Shown here in pieces: positions 46,986 to 55,966 of a DNA stretch of 64,000 bases. Position numbers and translations under genes: made by a program. A model generated the notes under the pieces. That model did no database searches, was not told the origin of the DNA, and saw only the letters and a list, made by a program, of their open reading frames with translations. Origin of the DNA: CAVVGZ01 sp963841845. Lineage in GTDB: Bacteria > Chloroflexota > Anaerolineae > Anaerolineales > Anaerolineaceae. Location of the stretch: contig CAWJEG010000013.1 of NCBI GenBank assembly GCA_963841845.1, positions 496,001 to 560,000 on the forward strand, in the 5' to 3' direction. Position 1 is the stretch's first letter, and every line of letters begins with the position of its first letter.

Positions 46986-49145
46986 ATGGAAGAAGATTCG
47001 ATTGTTCAAACCACTTGTCCTTATTGTGGAGTCGGTTGTAAATTGGAGCTGCATATAAAGGATAATTTTATTTTCCGGGTTACATCTCCATTTGATTCGG
47101 TGGTTAACCGGGGAAACCTGTGTGTAAAGGGGCGTTTTGGATACGACTTTGTCTATCATCCGAATCGTATAACTACACCACTCATTCGAAAAAAAGTCCA
47201 ATCTTCGGGGAATCGGAGCCAATCATTTGACCTAAATGATTGGTATATAGTCAGCTGGGACGATGCTCTGGATTATTGTACCGACAAAATGGTAGAAATT
47301 TATCAAAAATTTGGTTCATACGCCATCGCCGGGTATTCATGTGCAAAAGCTACAAATGAGGACAATTATTTATTACAGAAATTATTAAGAGCCTTATTCC
47401 GTACAAATAATATTGATCACTGTACGAGGCTGTGTCACGCTGGCAGTGTAACTGCACTCCTGATGGCCCTGGGTTCTTCTGCGATGAGTAATACTGCCGC
47501 TGAAGTAATTGAAAATGATGTATTTATTCTTACTGGATCCAATACAACAGAAAATCATCCAATTATTGCGCTGCAAATGAAAGCTGCAGTTGATAAAAAT
47601 GGAGCTAAATTGATCGTAATTGATCCTCGAAGGATAGAAATGGTCAATTGGGCTTCTCTCTGGCTCCCATTAAAACCGGGGACGGATGTTGCGGTTTTTT
47701 CAGGTATTGCACATGTAATTCTCAATGAAAATTTGATTAATCACGAGTTTATCAGCAACCGTACAATGAATTTTGATCAATTTGCTGAATCAATGCAGAA
47801 ATTTACACCTGAGTACGCTGAATCCATTTCTGGGGTGGATAAGGAATTAATCATTCAAGCCGCCAGGTTATATGGAAATGCAAAAAATGGAGCAGTATAT
47901 TGGACACTTGGAATTTCTGAACACTCTCATGGCACGGACAATGCTCTATCAATAATAAACCTGGCATTAATGACCGGAAACATTGGCAGGAGGGGGACAG
48001 GACTGAATCCTCTCCGGGGACAAAATAATGTTCAGGGAGCCTCGGATTCAGGGGCTATGCCCTGGCATTATCCTGGATACCAATCGGTTACGAAAGAGGA
48101 TAATGCTCAAAAATTCGAGAAAGCATGGAATATCGAGCCTGGAGGTTTAAATCGCAATTTAGGTCTTACAACCACCGAAATCCTGGAGCACGCTGGTCTG
48201 GATGGGGTCAGATCCCTTTACGTCATGGGAGAAAATCCTATGATGTCTGAACCGAACCTGAATCATTCACACAAACTAATTAAGAAATTGGATTTTCTCG
48301 CCGTCCAGGACCTTTTTATTAATGAAACCGGAGCCTATGCAGATGTATTTCTTCCAGCAGCTTCATGGGCGGAAAAAGAAGGCACATTTACGAACACCGA
48401 CCGGCGGGTGCAAATGGTCAGAAAAGCAATCACACCAATCGGACAGTCCCGCCCGGATTGGGAAATTATTTGTGATCTGGCTCGGAGAATAGAATATCGT
48501 CTTGGGAGAGGGAAAACCGCATATTGGGATTACCAGCACCCATCCGAAATATTGAGTGAAATGGGCACACTTGTCCCCGAATATGCAGGGATAAGATATT
48601 CCAGAATAGAAAAGGAAGGGCTTCAGACTCCGGTTTGGAATGAGACCCATCCCGGAACTCCCTTCCTGTTTGGAGACTCTTTTCCAATTGGCCGCGCTGT
48701 ATTCCACCCCCTGAATTACATACCATCAGCTGAGATTCCTGACGATGAATACCCATTTATCCTTACGACGGGTCGGGTTCTGGAGCAATGGCATGGGGGT
48801 ACACTGACCGGAAATTCCTGGATGAATGACCTTTATCCGGAGGCTTTGATGGAACTTCACCCGGAAGATGCAAAAAAATTGGGGATAAATAATGGCGACC
48901 CTGTAAAAGTATCTTCAAGGCGTGGATCAATATCACTCCGAACAAAGGTTACGACAAAGACAAATCCGGGTGTTATATTCATTCCATTCTTCTTCGCAAA
49001 AGCGGCTGCAAATATTTTAACCAACAATGTCCTGGATCCGTTGGCGAAAATTCCAGAATACAAGGTATGCACAGTCAAGGTGGAAAAAATCACCCTGGAA
49101 GAGCTTCCGGATCAAAATCTTTATGCACCCAGGGGAAGATACTAG
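46986..49145 (+). CDS. fdhA: Formate dehydrogenase alpha subunit (molybdopterin, cysteine form)
   Basis: 719 residues. The N-terminal 4Fe-4S site CPYCGVGC...GNLCVKGRF starts the molybdopterin oxidoreductase fold. Cys150 in TRLCHAGSV occupies the position of the Mo-coordinating Cys/Sec, so this is a cysteine enzyme. GSNTTENHP and NPLRGQNNVQGASDSG bind the bis-MGD cofactor, and the C-terminal molydop-binding domain (TGRVLEQWHGG, VKVSSRRGSI) is complete. Gene order nuoE-nuoF-nuoG-like-fdhA marks a soluble NAD-dependent complex. fdhD and mobA next door supply its cofactor. Confidence 0.93.
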   Translation: MEEDSIVQTTCPYCGVGCKLELHIKDNFIFRVTSPFDSVVNRGNLCVKGRFGYDFVYHPNRITTPLIRKKVQSSGNRSQSFDLNDWYIVSWDDALDYCTDKMVEIYQKFGSYAIAGYSCAKATNEDNYLLQKLLRALFRTNNIDHCTRLCHAGSVTALLMALGSSAMSNTAAEVIENDVFILTGSNTTENHPIIALQMKAAVDKNGAKLIVIDPRRIEMVNWASLWLPLKPGTDVAVFSGIAHVILNENLINHEFISNRTMNFDQFAESMQKFTPEYAESISGVDKELIIQAARLYGNAKNGAVYWTLGISEHSHGTDNALSIINLALMTGNIGRRGTGLNPLRGQNNVQGASDSGAMPWHYPGYQSVTKEDNAQKFEKAWNIEPGGLNRNLGLTTTEILEHAGLDGVRSLYVMGENPMMSEPNLNHSHKLIKKLDFLAVQDLFINETGAYADVFLPAASWAEKEGTFTNTDRRVQMVRKAITPIGQSRPDWEIICDLARRIEYRLGRGKTAYWDYQHPSEILSEMGTLVPEYAGIRYSRIEKEGLQTPVWNETHPGTPFLFGDSFPIGRAVFHPLNYIPSAEIPDDEYPFILTTGRVLEQWHGGTLTGNSWMNDLYPEALMELHPEDAKKLGINNGDPVKVSSRRGSISLRTKVTTKTNPGVIFIPFFFAKAAANILTNNVLDPLAKIPEYKVCTVKVEKITLEELPDQNLYAPRGRY

Positions 49146-49616
49146 TTGGGTTTGATTAGATCGGTATCCAGAAAAAAATCCACAATTATTTGTATATTAT
49201 TACGGTGTTTAATGCAATAGCATTTCTATGCATAAACCCTGATGGATATGTATTCAAAAATGGATAATAATTTAAATTTTCGTGATCTGGAATCATACGG
49301 CAATCATTTTCAGATACAGGATATCCCCATTCTGGATCTTTTTTGGGGATAATTGTTACGGGGGAGGCAGATTTGAACCGTAGATCTCCAGGTTATAAGC
49401 AACTTCAATGATCCAAAGTTGAAATACAAACCAGCTGATTATGAATTACACGCTGAGAATCATGGTCTTTGTACTGTTACCCATGAATTCATTATCTGTG
49501 GATATATTATATAACCCGAAAATTGTATCAATACATAGAAGAAGAAACTGTTCTGACAGATTGAGTATTATTAAAACCTTGCGATCGAATATATCCTAAA
49601 TGGGGGGGGTAAATGT
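49146..49616. other. Gene-free stretch after fdhA
   Basis: 470 bp without coding potential. It holds a 7-bp inverted repeat (ATCCCCA 49323-49329, TGGGGAT 49344-49350), possibly the end of the formate dehydrogenase transcript though without a T-run, and a tRNA-like fragment at 49359-49403. Confidence 0.4.
49359..49403 (-). pseudogene. tRNA-like 3'-half remnant
   Basis: Minus strand shows a T-loop (GGTTCAAATC) flanked by a partly paired stem (3 of 5 bp), a seven-base acceptor-like TCCCCCG, and upstream a sequence like an anticodon loop (CTTATAA). The 5' half is absent. Too eroded to name an amino acid. Of interest because two other tRNA remnants bound this block. Confidence 0.35.
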
Positions 49617-50327
49617 TTAATTAACTTGAATTTCAACCAGCCATTTGATCCATTCACCACCCGTCCTGCCCGGAAATACCGCTCTTAATGGGAATCCATG
49701 CAGGATGGGCAGGACCTGGTCATTGACTTCGTAAGCTAATAAACTTTCCTGTTCCAGTGCCTCAAGGAGAGGAATCTTAACCTTGTATCCGTCGGCACTA
49801 ACAAGTACCAGGTCATTTGCACCAACTTGCACTCCAGCCAGGTCTAAAATTGTTTTTAATGGCACTCCCGTCCAGACGGCGTTATCTTCGAAATAACCGG
49901 GACAAACCAGTAACGCTTTGGCAGTCACCTTGGGAAGGCAGTGGATTTGGTCATAGGTGAGTTCCAGCGGGTTGTTAACCTTGCCGCTGACTTTGAGCCG
50001 ATAGGTCTCAGGGTCAACAACTTGATAGCTGCCGGTGATATGCAGGCCGATGCTTTCATCCAGTTCAACATAATCCGGGATTGGAGCCGGGAGGGTAGGT
50101 ACTGTATATTGTACCGGCTGGCAATTCTCAATGGCTGCTACTAGAAGAGATGGGCTAATGGATGGGGTTGCACTCACTTGCGGGGTTGTGCTGATAGATG
50201 GAGTTGGACTGGCTTGCGGGAATGGGCTGGTTGATGGGATTGGACTCGCTTGTGGGGATTGGGTGGAAGCTCCGTTGCATGAAGCCAGAATTATCAGAAT
50301 TAATACACCTAATATCACCTTTTTCAT
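49617..50327 (-). CDS. Sulfite-oxidase-fold molybdopterin lipoprotein
   Basis: 236 residues. Lipoprotein signal (lipobox ILASC), then a Ser/Pro/Gln linker of imperfect repeats (QASPIPSTSPFP, QASPTPSISTTP, QVSATPSISPS), then an Oxidored_molyb domain at about 75-236. Landmarks are YRLKVSGKVNNPLELTYDQI, ALLVCPGYFEDNAVWTGVPL with the Mo-ligand-type Cys, LVLVSADGYKVKIPL and HGFPLRAVFPG. Presumably acts outside the cell membrane. Molybdenum binding is inferred from the fold. Leaderless promoter 6 nt upstream of the ATG. Confidence 0.82.
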   Translation of the reverse strand: MKKVILGVLILIILASCNGASTQSPQASPIPSTSPFPQASPTPSISTTPQVSATPSISPSLLVAAIENCQPVQYTVPTLPAPIPDYVELDESIGLHITGSYQVVDPETYRLKVSGKVNNPLELTYDQIHCLPKVTAKALLVCPGYFEDNAVWTGVPLKTILDLAGVQVGANDLVLVSADGYKVKIPLLEALEQESLLAYEVNDQVLPILHGFPLRAVFPGRTGGEWIKWLVEIQVN

Positions 50328-50333
50328 CTTTAT

Positions 50334-50362
50334 ATTATAAGTGGGATGGGCGGATGAAGCAA
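50334..50362 (-). promoter_or_regulatory. Promoter of the molybdopterin lipoprotein, predicting a leaderless mRNA
   Basis: Minus strand: TTGCTT (50357-50362), 17 nt, TATAAT (50334-50339), ending 6 nt before the ATG at 50327. A near-identical TATAAT (51201-51206) precedes the decayed paralogue. Confidence 0.65.
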
Positions 50363-50556
50363 TATGACATAATTCCTGTTTATTTATTACGGGGAGATTT
50401 TGGAAAGGATTTTATTTATTTGATGAATTCAAATGCAAACCCTTGCGTTTATAATAAAAATAGATCGCGCAAAATAAAATCTGTTGTGGCACATTTGGAA
50501 TAATTAAAACAGATTGACCTTAGATGCTTGAAATTTGTGGAAGAATGTTGAGAGGT

Positions 50557-51195
50557 TCATTTTACTTGAATTTCTAAAAGCCATTTAATCCATTTTTTAC
50601 CCAAAATTTCCGGTAATATTGCTCTTAATGGAAATCCATGAAGAATAGGCAGGATCTGCCCATTGACTTCGTATGCCAAAAAACTGCTCTTTCGCAGTAC
50701 CTCAAGGAGAGGAACTCTCACCCGGAATCCGTCCGCACTGACAAGTACTAAATCCTCTGCACCATCTGTAACATCGGATAGATCCAAAATTGATTTGATT
50801 GCCACTCCAGTCCAGGATGCAGAATCCTTGAAAAAACCAGGGCAAACCAGCAGGGGTTCGGCAGTTACCTTGGGAAGGCAGCGGATTTGGTCGTAGGTTA
50901 GATCGAGCTGGTTATTCACCATGCCGCTTACTTTGAGCCGGTATGTTTCAGGTGCAATGACTTGATACCTGCCCGTGACATGCAGACCGATGCTTCTGTC
51001 CAGTTCGGCATATCCCGGGATCCTTGAAGGAAGGGTTGGTACTTGATAAGGTGTAGGCAGGCAATCTCCATCAATTGCCCCGTGTGAGATTTCGCCAATC
51101 GATGTTTTTGGATTCGTTTTCAAGGGTCTCCCAGGAGTAGCTGTGCATCCAGCCTAATGTTCAGGAATTAATATGCCAAATATAATCTTTTACAT
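50557..51195 (-). pseudogene. Paralogous sulfite-oxidase-fold protein with a dead signal peptide
   Basis: Tandem duplicate of the preceding lipoprotein. The domain (about 165 residues) is fully open: YRLKVSGMVNNQLDLTYDQI, PLLVCPGFFKDSASWTGVAI, LVLVSADGFRVRVPL, HGFPLRAILPE. Upstream, the ancestral ATG (51193-51195) is still in frame, but codon 2 is TAA and codon 14 is TAG. The lipobox Cys remains (AGC). Without the signal the first usable start is the TTG at 51121-51123 (MKTNPKTSIGE), which would give a cytoplasmic 188-residue protein. Promoter -10 preserved. Either a recent pseudogene or a product relocated to the cytoplasm. Confidence 0.7.
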
Positions 51196-51865
51196 CTTAT
51201 ATTATAAGTTGGATGAGCGAGTGAAGCAAGGGTGACAAAATTCGTTCTATTTGTATATTTTTTTGGAAGAGGCTTGGTATTTCGATGGTAATGTTTATTC
51301 AACCCACATATTACCTGATGCGGATATAACAAATGAATATCGTGATGGGTCCACGCCGAGTAGTTGGTTCACTAAAATAAAAATTACTAAACCAAAAATA
51401 AACAATTCCTGGCACTAGCGGGAGAATCTTCAATTTTCTATAGATCTAACATTAGGAATCCGTCTGCCCTTAATGACAACCTCGCTGTGTTCCGTAGCTG
51501 GAAATAGCAATACCATAATGTTTATCAAATCGCAAATATTAAAAAAATAGAATGAAACAAACCTCACCAACCCTCCATCCCGTAGTTTAGTGAAAAGAAT
51601 GAAGTCCTTGTAAAAACCGTGATTGCTTTGACAAACACTCACCATTCTACGCCTATTGATAATAAAGTTGTCATATAGTCCAACCGATGATGGAGAATCA
51701 CAAAGTCAGGGTGAACCGTTAGGATACAGTTGAAAAACTTAAGGCAATTTTTTGAGAGCGTGGTAAGGGAAAATTGGCATTACTGAAGGCTCAAGTGATT
51801 TAAATGAACAAGTGCTCCACAGCGAAACAGGATTATATTCTGATATAAAATACAATTTTCTTTTG
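51196..51865. other. Gene-free stretch before the broken tRNA
   Basis: About 670 bp. Apart from the conserved -10 (51201-51206) of the paralogue at its start I see no gene, RNA or clear repeat. Reading frames are short and resemble no family. Confidence 0.4.
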
Positions 51866-51952
51866 TGGCAGGAGTGGAATTTGCATAGTGCCCTGTAAAC
51901 TCACGACCAAGGGCTTATGAGTCCCCTGCTCTTCCACTGAGCTGACCTCGCC
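51866..51952 (-). pseudogene. Broken tRNA-Met copy with T-loop insertion
   Basis: Same sequence as the intact tRNA-Met at 42748 through the anticodon arm (CTCATAA) and D arm, but with an extra G between the acceptor and D arm, a mutated 3' acceptor strand (TGGCAGGAGTGG for TGGCGAGAGTGA) and about 14 foreign bases in the T loop. Its promoter has TTGACA (51988-51993) at 17 nt from TCAAAT (51965-51970), which is the TAAAAT of the intact copy with the second position changed. Both gene and promoter are decaying. Confidence 0.8.
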
Positions 51953-52034
51953 TGACGATCACGGATTTGACTATGATCTCAATTTTCTGTCAAACCATAC
52001 CTTTATCCAGAGATGATCATACCACCTGGTTGAA
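51866..52034. repeat. Right copy of tRNA-Met/radC-end direct repeat
   Basis: Counterpart of 42748-42905, same orientation, running from the broken tRNA into the last codons of the intact radC. The molybdenum block lies between the two copies. Confidence 0.75.
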
Positions 52035-52718
52035 CCCCAATCCTTTTTCTTTCAGGGAAAGGAAGGTGAAATTGCCAATAACAAGGTGATCCAGCAGCTC
52101 TATATTTAACAATTTTCCTGCCCGAATTACATCCCGGGTGAGCAGGATGTCTTCAGAACTGGGCTGCGGGTCTCCGCTGGGGTGATTATGTGCCAGGATG
52201 ATTGAGACACCATTGATTTGGATGGCTTCCTTGAAAAGTTCCCCAATCCGTACGTTGGATTGGTTTACCGTTCCTTTATACTGGTGAATGATTTTCAAAA
52301 CCTGGTTGCGCGTGTTCAGCACGATCACCCACAACTCTTCCTGGGCCAGGGTGCTCATCTCATACATTACCAGGTCAGCTGCCTTTTTAGGGCTGTTGAG
52401 ATTATCCGGTTCAATTCCGGAGGGAATGGATTGCAGCCGTTTACCCAATTCCAGGGCAGCCTTGATTTGGGCTGCCTTCGCAGATCCCATTCCTTTTTGA
52501 GCCCGGAGTTGTTCATAGCTTGCAGCATACAGCCCGCGCAAACCATTAAAAGTGATTAAAAGCCTGTTGGCCATCTGGATTGCATTTTCCCCTTTTATTC
52601 CCGTGCGCAGCAGGATTGCCAGCAACTCAAATTCACTCAGGCTTTCAACGCCCGCATTGGCCAATCGTTCTCTTGGCCGTTCTGATTCATACAGATCCCG
52701 GATACGGTAAGTGGTCAT
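52017..52718 (-). CDS. radC: RadC-family (UPF0758) JAB-domain protein
   Basis: 233 residues. An N-terminal helix-hairpin-helix part (about 1-100) is followed by the MPN/JAB domain with the metal motif AHNHPSGDPQPSSED (HxHx10D) and the terminal LREKG-like FLSLKEKGLGFNQVV. Historically linked to repair, now thought to act in other processes; function unsettled. GAGGT ribosome-binding site. Directly followed by the broken tRNA-Met. Confidence 0.93.
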   Translation of the reverse strand: MTTYRIRDLYESERPRERLANAGVESLSEFELLAILLRTGIKGENAIQMANRLLITFNGLRGLYAASYEQLRAQKGMGSAKAAQIKAALELGKRLQSIPSGIEPDNLNSPKKAADLVMYEMSTLAQEELWVIVLNTRNQVLKIIHQYKGTVNQSNVRIGELFKEAIQINGVSIILAHNHPSGDPQPSSEDILLTRDVIRAGKLLNIELLDHLVIGNFTFLSLKEKGLGFNQVV

Positions 52719-52743
52719 TTGGATACCTCGATGAATATGCTGG

Positions 52744-53607
52744 TTACCGGGGCGGCCCTGCCTTGATTCCCCTCAGGATAAAATCATCTTTCTCACTCCG
52801 CTGCTCCCAGGTTGGAAAATCCGGGCGTCCTGGGTGGAAATGTTCTAACCACCAGGTCACTCCGGCATCTTTGTATGGCTTTGTCTGTTCAGGGTTTGCA
52901 GGAATATTTCCTTCAGGCACCTTGTTTAGGTGGACAAAATCAAATGGCGTTGCGGAGTCACGCTGATCCTGGATGAAATGGATAATATCACGCCAATCTG
53001 CAGGGGTCAGCTCCCCATCGACCTTTTCCGGGCAGGCTCCATCCCACCTCGCCGCCCGGCGCATCGGTGCTTTATTCGGCCATTTTCCACCTACCCAGAC
53101 TGGAATCCTTGGCTGCTGCAGTGGCGTCGGCAGAAACTGCACTTCCTCAATATCATACCGGCTGCCGTGGTACTGGAAAGGCTCGCCGCTCCAGAATCCA
53201 GCCAGAATTGCCAATCCTTCATCCAATAATTTTGCCCGCTTGGCTAGGTCCATCTCATCACCAAATACACCGGAATCCCACTTGCGGGTAGTGCCCAATC
53301 CTACACCAATTGTCAGGCGCCCATTGGACAGGTGATCCAGGGTAACCGTTTCCCGGGCCAGCTTCCAGGGCCGTCGCCTGGCCAGCGGGGTCACCAGCGG
53401 TCCGATACGAAGGTTTTCCGTACGGGAGGCAATCACCGCAAGGGCAACCCACGGGTCTGCTCCCGGTAGAAATTTCTCGTTATAAAGGATATGATCCCAG
53501 ATAAAAAAACCATCCCAGCCGGCTTTTTCAGCCTGAATTGCCAGGTCTGCCAGTCTGTGCGGATCTGCATATTTTCCAAACGGTGGTAAATAAACTCCAA
53601 ATTTCAT
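52744..53607 (-). CDS. LLM-class flavin-dependent oxidoreductase
   Basis: 287 residues with a luciferase-like TIM barrel: KFGVYLPPFGKYADP at the N terminus, GWDGFFIWDH, IGPLVTPLARRRPWKLARE, LSNGRLTIGVGLG and VWVGGKWPNKAPMRRAARW. Uses FMN or F420 to oxidise an unknown small molecule. GGAG ribosome-binding site. Upstream of radC on the same strand with a 25-bp gap. Confidence 0.9.
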   Translation of the reverse strand: MKFGVYLPPFGKYADPHRLADLAIQAEKAGWDGFFIWDHILYNEKFLPGADPWVALAVIASRTENLRIGPLVTPLARRRPWKLARETVTLDHLSNGRLTIGVGLGTTRKWDSGVFGDEMDLAKRAKLLDEGLAILAGFWSGEPFQYHGSRYDIEEVQFLPTPLQQPRIPVWVGGKWPNKAPMRRAARWDGACPEKVDGELTPADWRDIIHFIQDQRDSATPFDFVHLNKVPEGNIPANPEQTKPYKDAGVTWWLEHFHPGRPDFPTWEQRSEKDDFILRGIKAGPPR

Positions 53608-53742
53608 AGAAATAAGCTCCTAAATGCATAATTTAAATTCAATCCAAATTAAATTCTCTATCTATTATATTTTTTTCCAATCTAAAAATGCAAATTTTTC
53701 CACATCACCGCATGATCAATTATTCGATAGGATTGATCATGC

Positions 53743-53748
53743 TATAAT
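53743..53748 (+). promoter_or_regulatory. Extended -10 promoter of the zinc-ribbon protein gene
   Basis: TGC followed by TATAAT, 18 bp before the ATG at 53767. No good -35. The short leader includes the TTGGAG ribosome-binding site. Confidence 0.5.
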
Positions 53749-53766
53749 CGATTATTGGAGCCAGAA

Positions 53767-54252
53767 ATGCAAATTGATCCCACAACTCTCAGCAGCTTAA
53801 TTATGGTCGGTACTGCATTTGCTGGGGCTTTTGTTGCCGCCCTCTGGCTCGGTTTAATTTTTTGGACATACCGGGACATTAAATCAAGGAGTAAAGACCC
53901 ACTTCTTCGAATTCTGGCAACCCTGATCACATTAGTCTTTTTCTTGCCGGGAATAATTATTTATCTGATCCTTCGTCCCAGGCGGACGATTGAGGAAGAA
54001 TATCAGCGTACGCTGGAGGACGAAACTCTCCTGCAAACCATCGAAGGTAGGGCAGTCTGTCCCGGATGCAGCCGGCAAATCGATGAGGACTGGACAATCT
54101 GTCCAAGTTGTCATACCCTTTTGAAAACGCATTGCCAGACTTGCAATCGCCTCCTGGAACTGGTTTGGGATATATGCCCTTATTGCGAAACACCCACTCC
54201 GGTTTTGAACTTTGATGATAATTTGGTAGAAGAATTACCCGAAAATATTTAA
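53767..54252 (+). CDS. Membrane protein with C-terminal double zinc ribbon
   Basis: 161 residues from the ATG at 53767 (TTGGAG 6 nt upstream; the in-frame TTG at 53755 lies within that site). Two membrane helices in the first ~70 residues (MVGTAFAGAFVAALWLGLIF; LLRILATLITLVFFLPGIII), then zinc ribbons CPGCSRQ...CPSC and CQTCNRL...CPYC near the C terminus. Small zinc-ribbon membrane proteins of this kind are common in Chloroflexota but uncharacterised. Followed by the PfkB-parA-parB run. Confidence 0.7.
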   Translation: MQIDPTTLSSLIMVGTAFAGAFVAALWLGLIFWTYRDIKSRSKDPLLRILATLITLVFFLPGIIIYLILRPRRTIEEEYQRTLEDETLLQTIEGRAVCPGCSRQIDEDWTICPSCHTLLKTHCQTCNRLLELVWDICPYCETPTPVLNFDDNLVEELPENI

Positions 54253-54290
54253 TATATTCTGGGGATAAATCATTTTTTAATCGAGGTTTT

Positions 54291-55164
54291 ATGAATTCCG
54301 AAAATCGAGCAGACAAAATGATGGATTTGGATTATTTAGTAGTTGGCCATGTAACCGAAGATATCACACCGCAGGGTGTAATGCTGGGAGGCGGAGTAAC
54401 ATATTCCGCCTTGACCGCAAAAGCAATGGGCCTTAAGGTAGGGATAATTACATCCTGTGCCCCAGGGTACCGATTTAAGTGCATTAAGAGATATTGAGGT
54501 AGTCTCCCAACCATCACCAGCCACGACCACCTTCAAAAACATTTCTCAGGGTGACAAACGCGACCAGTACATATATCACCACGCCGATATCATCCAGTCG
54601 AACACCATACCCGATCAATGGAAAAATCCAAAACTTGTGCATTTGTCACCTGTTGCAAATGAGATACGCCGGGACATTCTTAATTGCTTTCCTGGATCTT
54701 TGATTGGTCTAACCGTCCAGGGTCTGCTGCGTGGATGGGGAGATGATAAACGGGTATATTATAAAAAATCTCCTGAACTGGAATCGTTTATTGCTGGATC
54801 TTCGATTGTAATATTGAGTACCGAAGACGTGAATGGTGAAGAATCTACTTTGGAGAGAATCACCCAGGCTATTCCTATCGTAGTGGCAACAGAAGGAAGC
54901 GATGGAGCTCGCGTATTTTGGAAAGGAGATAGCCGCAGATTTCGACCGCCCCAAAAAGATGTTGTTGACACAACCGGTGCAGGGGATATTTTCGCTGCAG
55001 CATTCTTCGGCAGGTATATTCAGACGTACGATCCATGGGAAGCGGGAAGATTTGCCACCCTGGTTGCTGCCGAATCCGTAACCAGACTCGGAATTGCATC
55101 CATTCCAACAATCAAAGAAATTGAAAACTTTTCAATAGCCCTTGGAAGTCAGAAAACGGTTTAA
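54291..55164 (+). CDS. PfkB-family carbohydrate/nucleoside kinase, frameshifted
   Basis: About 290 residues when joined. N-terminal DYLVVGHVTEDI and GGGVTYSALTAKAMG match the ribokinase fold start. The first frame runs out at 54497, but removing one G from GGG at 54465-54467 gives SCAPGTDLSALRDIEVV. The C-terminal DTTGAGDIFAAAFFG has the catalytic Asp and anion-hole glycines. Phosphorylates a sugar or nucleoside; substrate unknown. GAGG precedes the ATG. The stop overlaps parA (TAATG). Confidence 0.88.
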
Positions 55165-55955
55165 TGGCGAAAATACACGCTCTTGTAAATCAAAAAGGTG
55201 GTGTTGGAAAAACCACTTCTGCCATTAATATTGCTGCAATGCTTGGTTACTTTGGACAAAAAGTATTAATAATTGATCTGGATGCACAGGCAAATGCCAC
55301 ATCCTCATTGGGCGTTGATAAAAGGAAGGTCAAAACCGGAACGTATGAAGTACTCATCGGTTCGGTGCCAATCACCCCTCAAATCCTGCATAATCCCCGC
55401 TTCAAAATCTCCCTCCTGCCTTCCTCGCCATCCCTCGCCGGAGCAGAGATAGAAATGATTGAAATACCGAATCGGGAATTTCGACTAAAGGAGATCATAA
55501 GTCCGGTTGAAGAAAGATATGATTATATTCTGATTGACTGCCCCCCATCTTTAAGTCTCCTGACAATCAACGGATTGGTCGCCTCCAGGGATGGGGTTCT
55601 TATCCCTGTACAATGTGAATACTTAGCTCTGGAAGGACTGGGACAACTAACCCAGACCCTGAACAAGATACGCACTAACCTCAGCCCGAAGCTCAAGGTC
55701 CGCGGGGTCATCTTAACCATGTTCGATGGACGAACCAATCTTTCCCAGGATGTTGTCAACGAGGTCCGTAAGTATTTCCCGGGGCAAGTGTTTGACACAA
55801 TCATTCCCCGTTCTGTCAGGCTGGCTGAAGCACCATCTTATGGACAGCCGGTCAATATATATGCACCGCACTCGGCCGCAGCTCAATGTTACCAGGCTCT
55901 AACATTAGAAATACTGAAACAAGATGGTATCCATATCACCCAAATCAGCACATAA
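55164..55955 (+). CDS. parA: Chromosome-partitioning ATPase ParA/Soj
   Basis: 263 residues. The deviant Walker A KGGVGKTT near the N terminus, DLDAQANATSSLG, and the Walker B DYILIDCPPSLSLLT are intact, and there is no N-terminal HTH, as in chromosomal Soj proteins. Drives segregation with ParB. Starts within the stop of the PfkB gene (TAATG) and precedes parB by 11 bp. Confidence 0.96.
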   Translation: MAKIHALVNQKGGVGKTTSAINIAAMLGYFGQKVLIIDLDAQANATSSLGVDKRKVKTGTYEVLIGSVPITPQILHNPRFKISLLPSSPSLAGAEIEMIEIPNREFRLKEIISPVEERYDYILIDCPPSLSLLTINGLVASRDGVLIPVQCEYLALEGLGQLTQTLNKIRTNLSPKLKVRGVILTMFDGRTNLSQDVVNEVRKYFPGQVFDTIIPRSVRLAEAPSYGQPVNIYAPHSAAAQCYQALTLEILKQDGIHITQIST

Positions 55956-55966
55956 AGGACACAGCA

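Noticed and set aside
46986..49145. Possible selenocysteine in formate dehydrogenase
   Set aside because: The active-site position is Cys (TGT at 47433-47435); no in-frame TGA or SECIS-like need.
51421..51650. A 71-residue minus-strand frame ending near 51430
   Set aside because: No recognisable domain and no good start context; surrounded by non-coding DNA.
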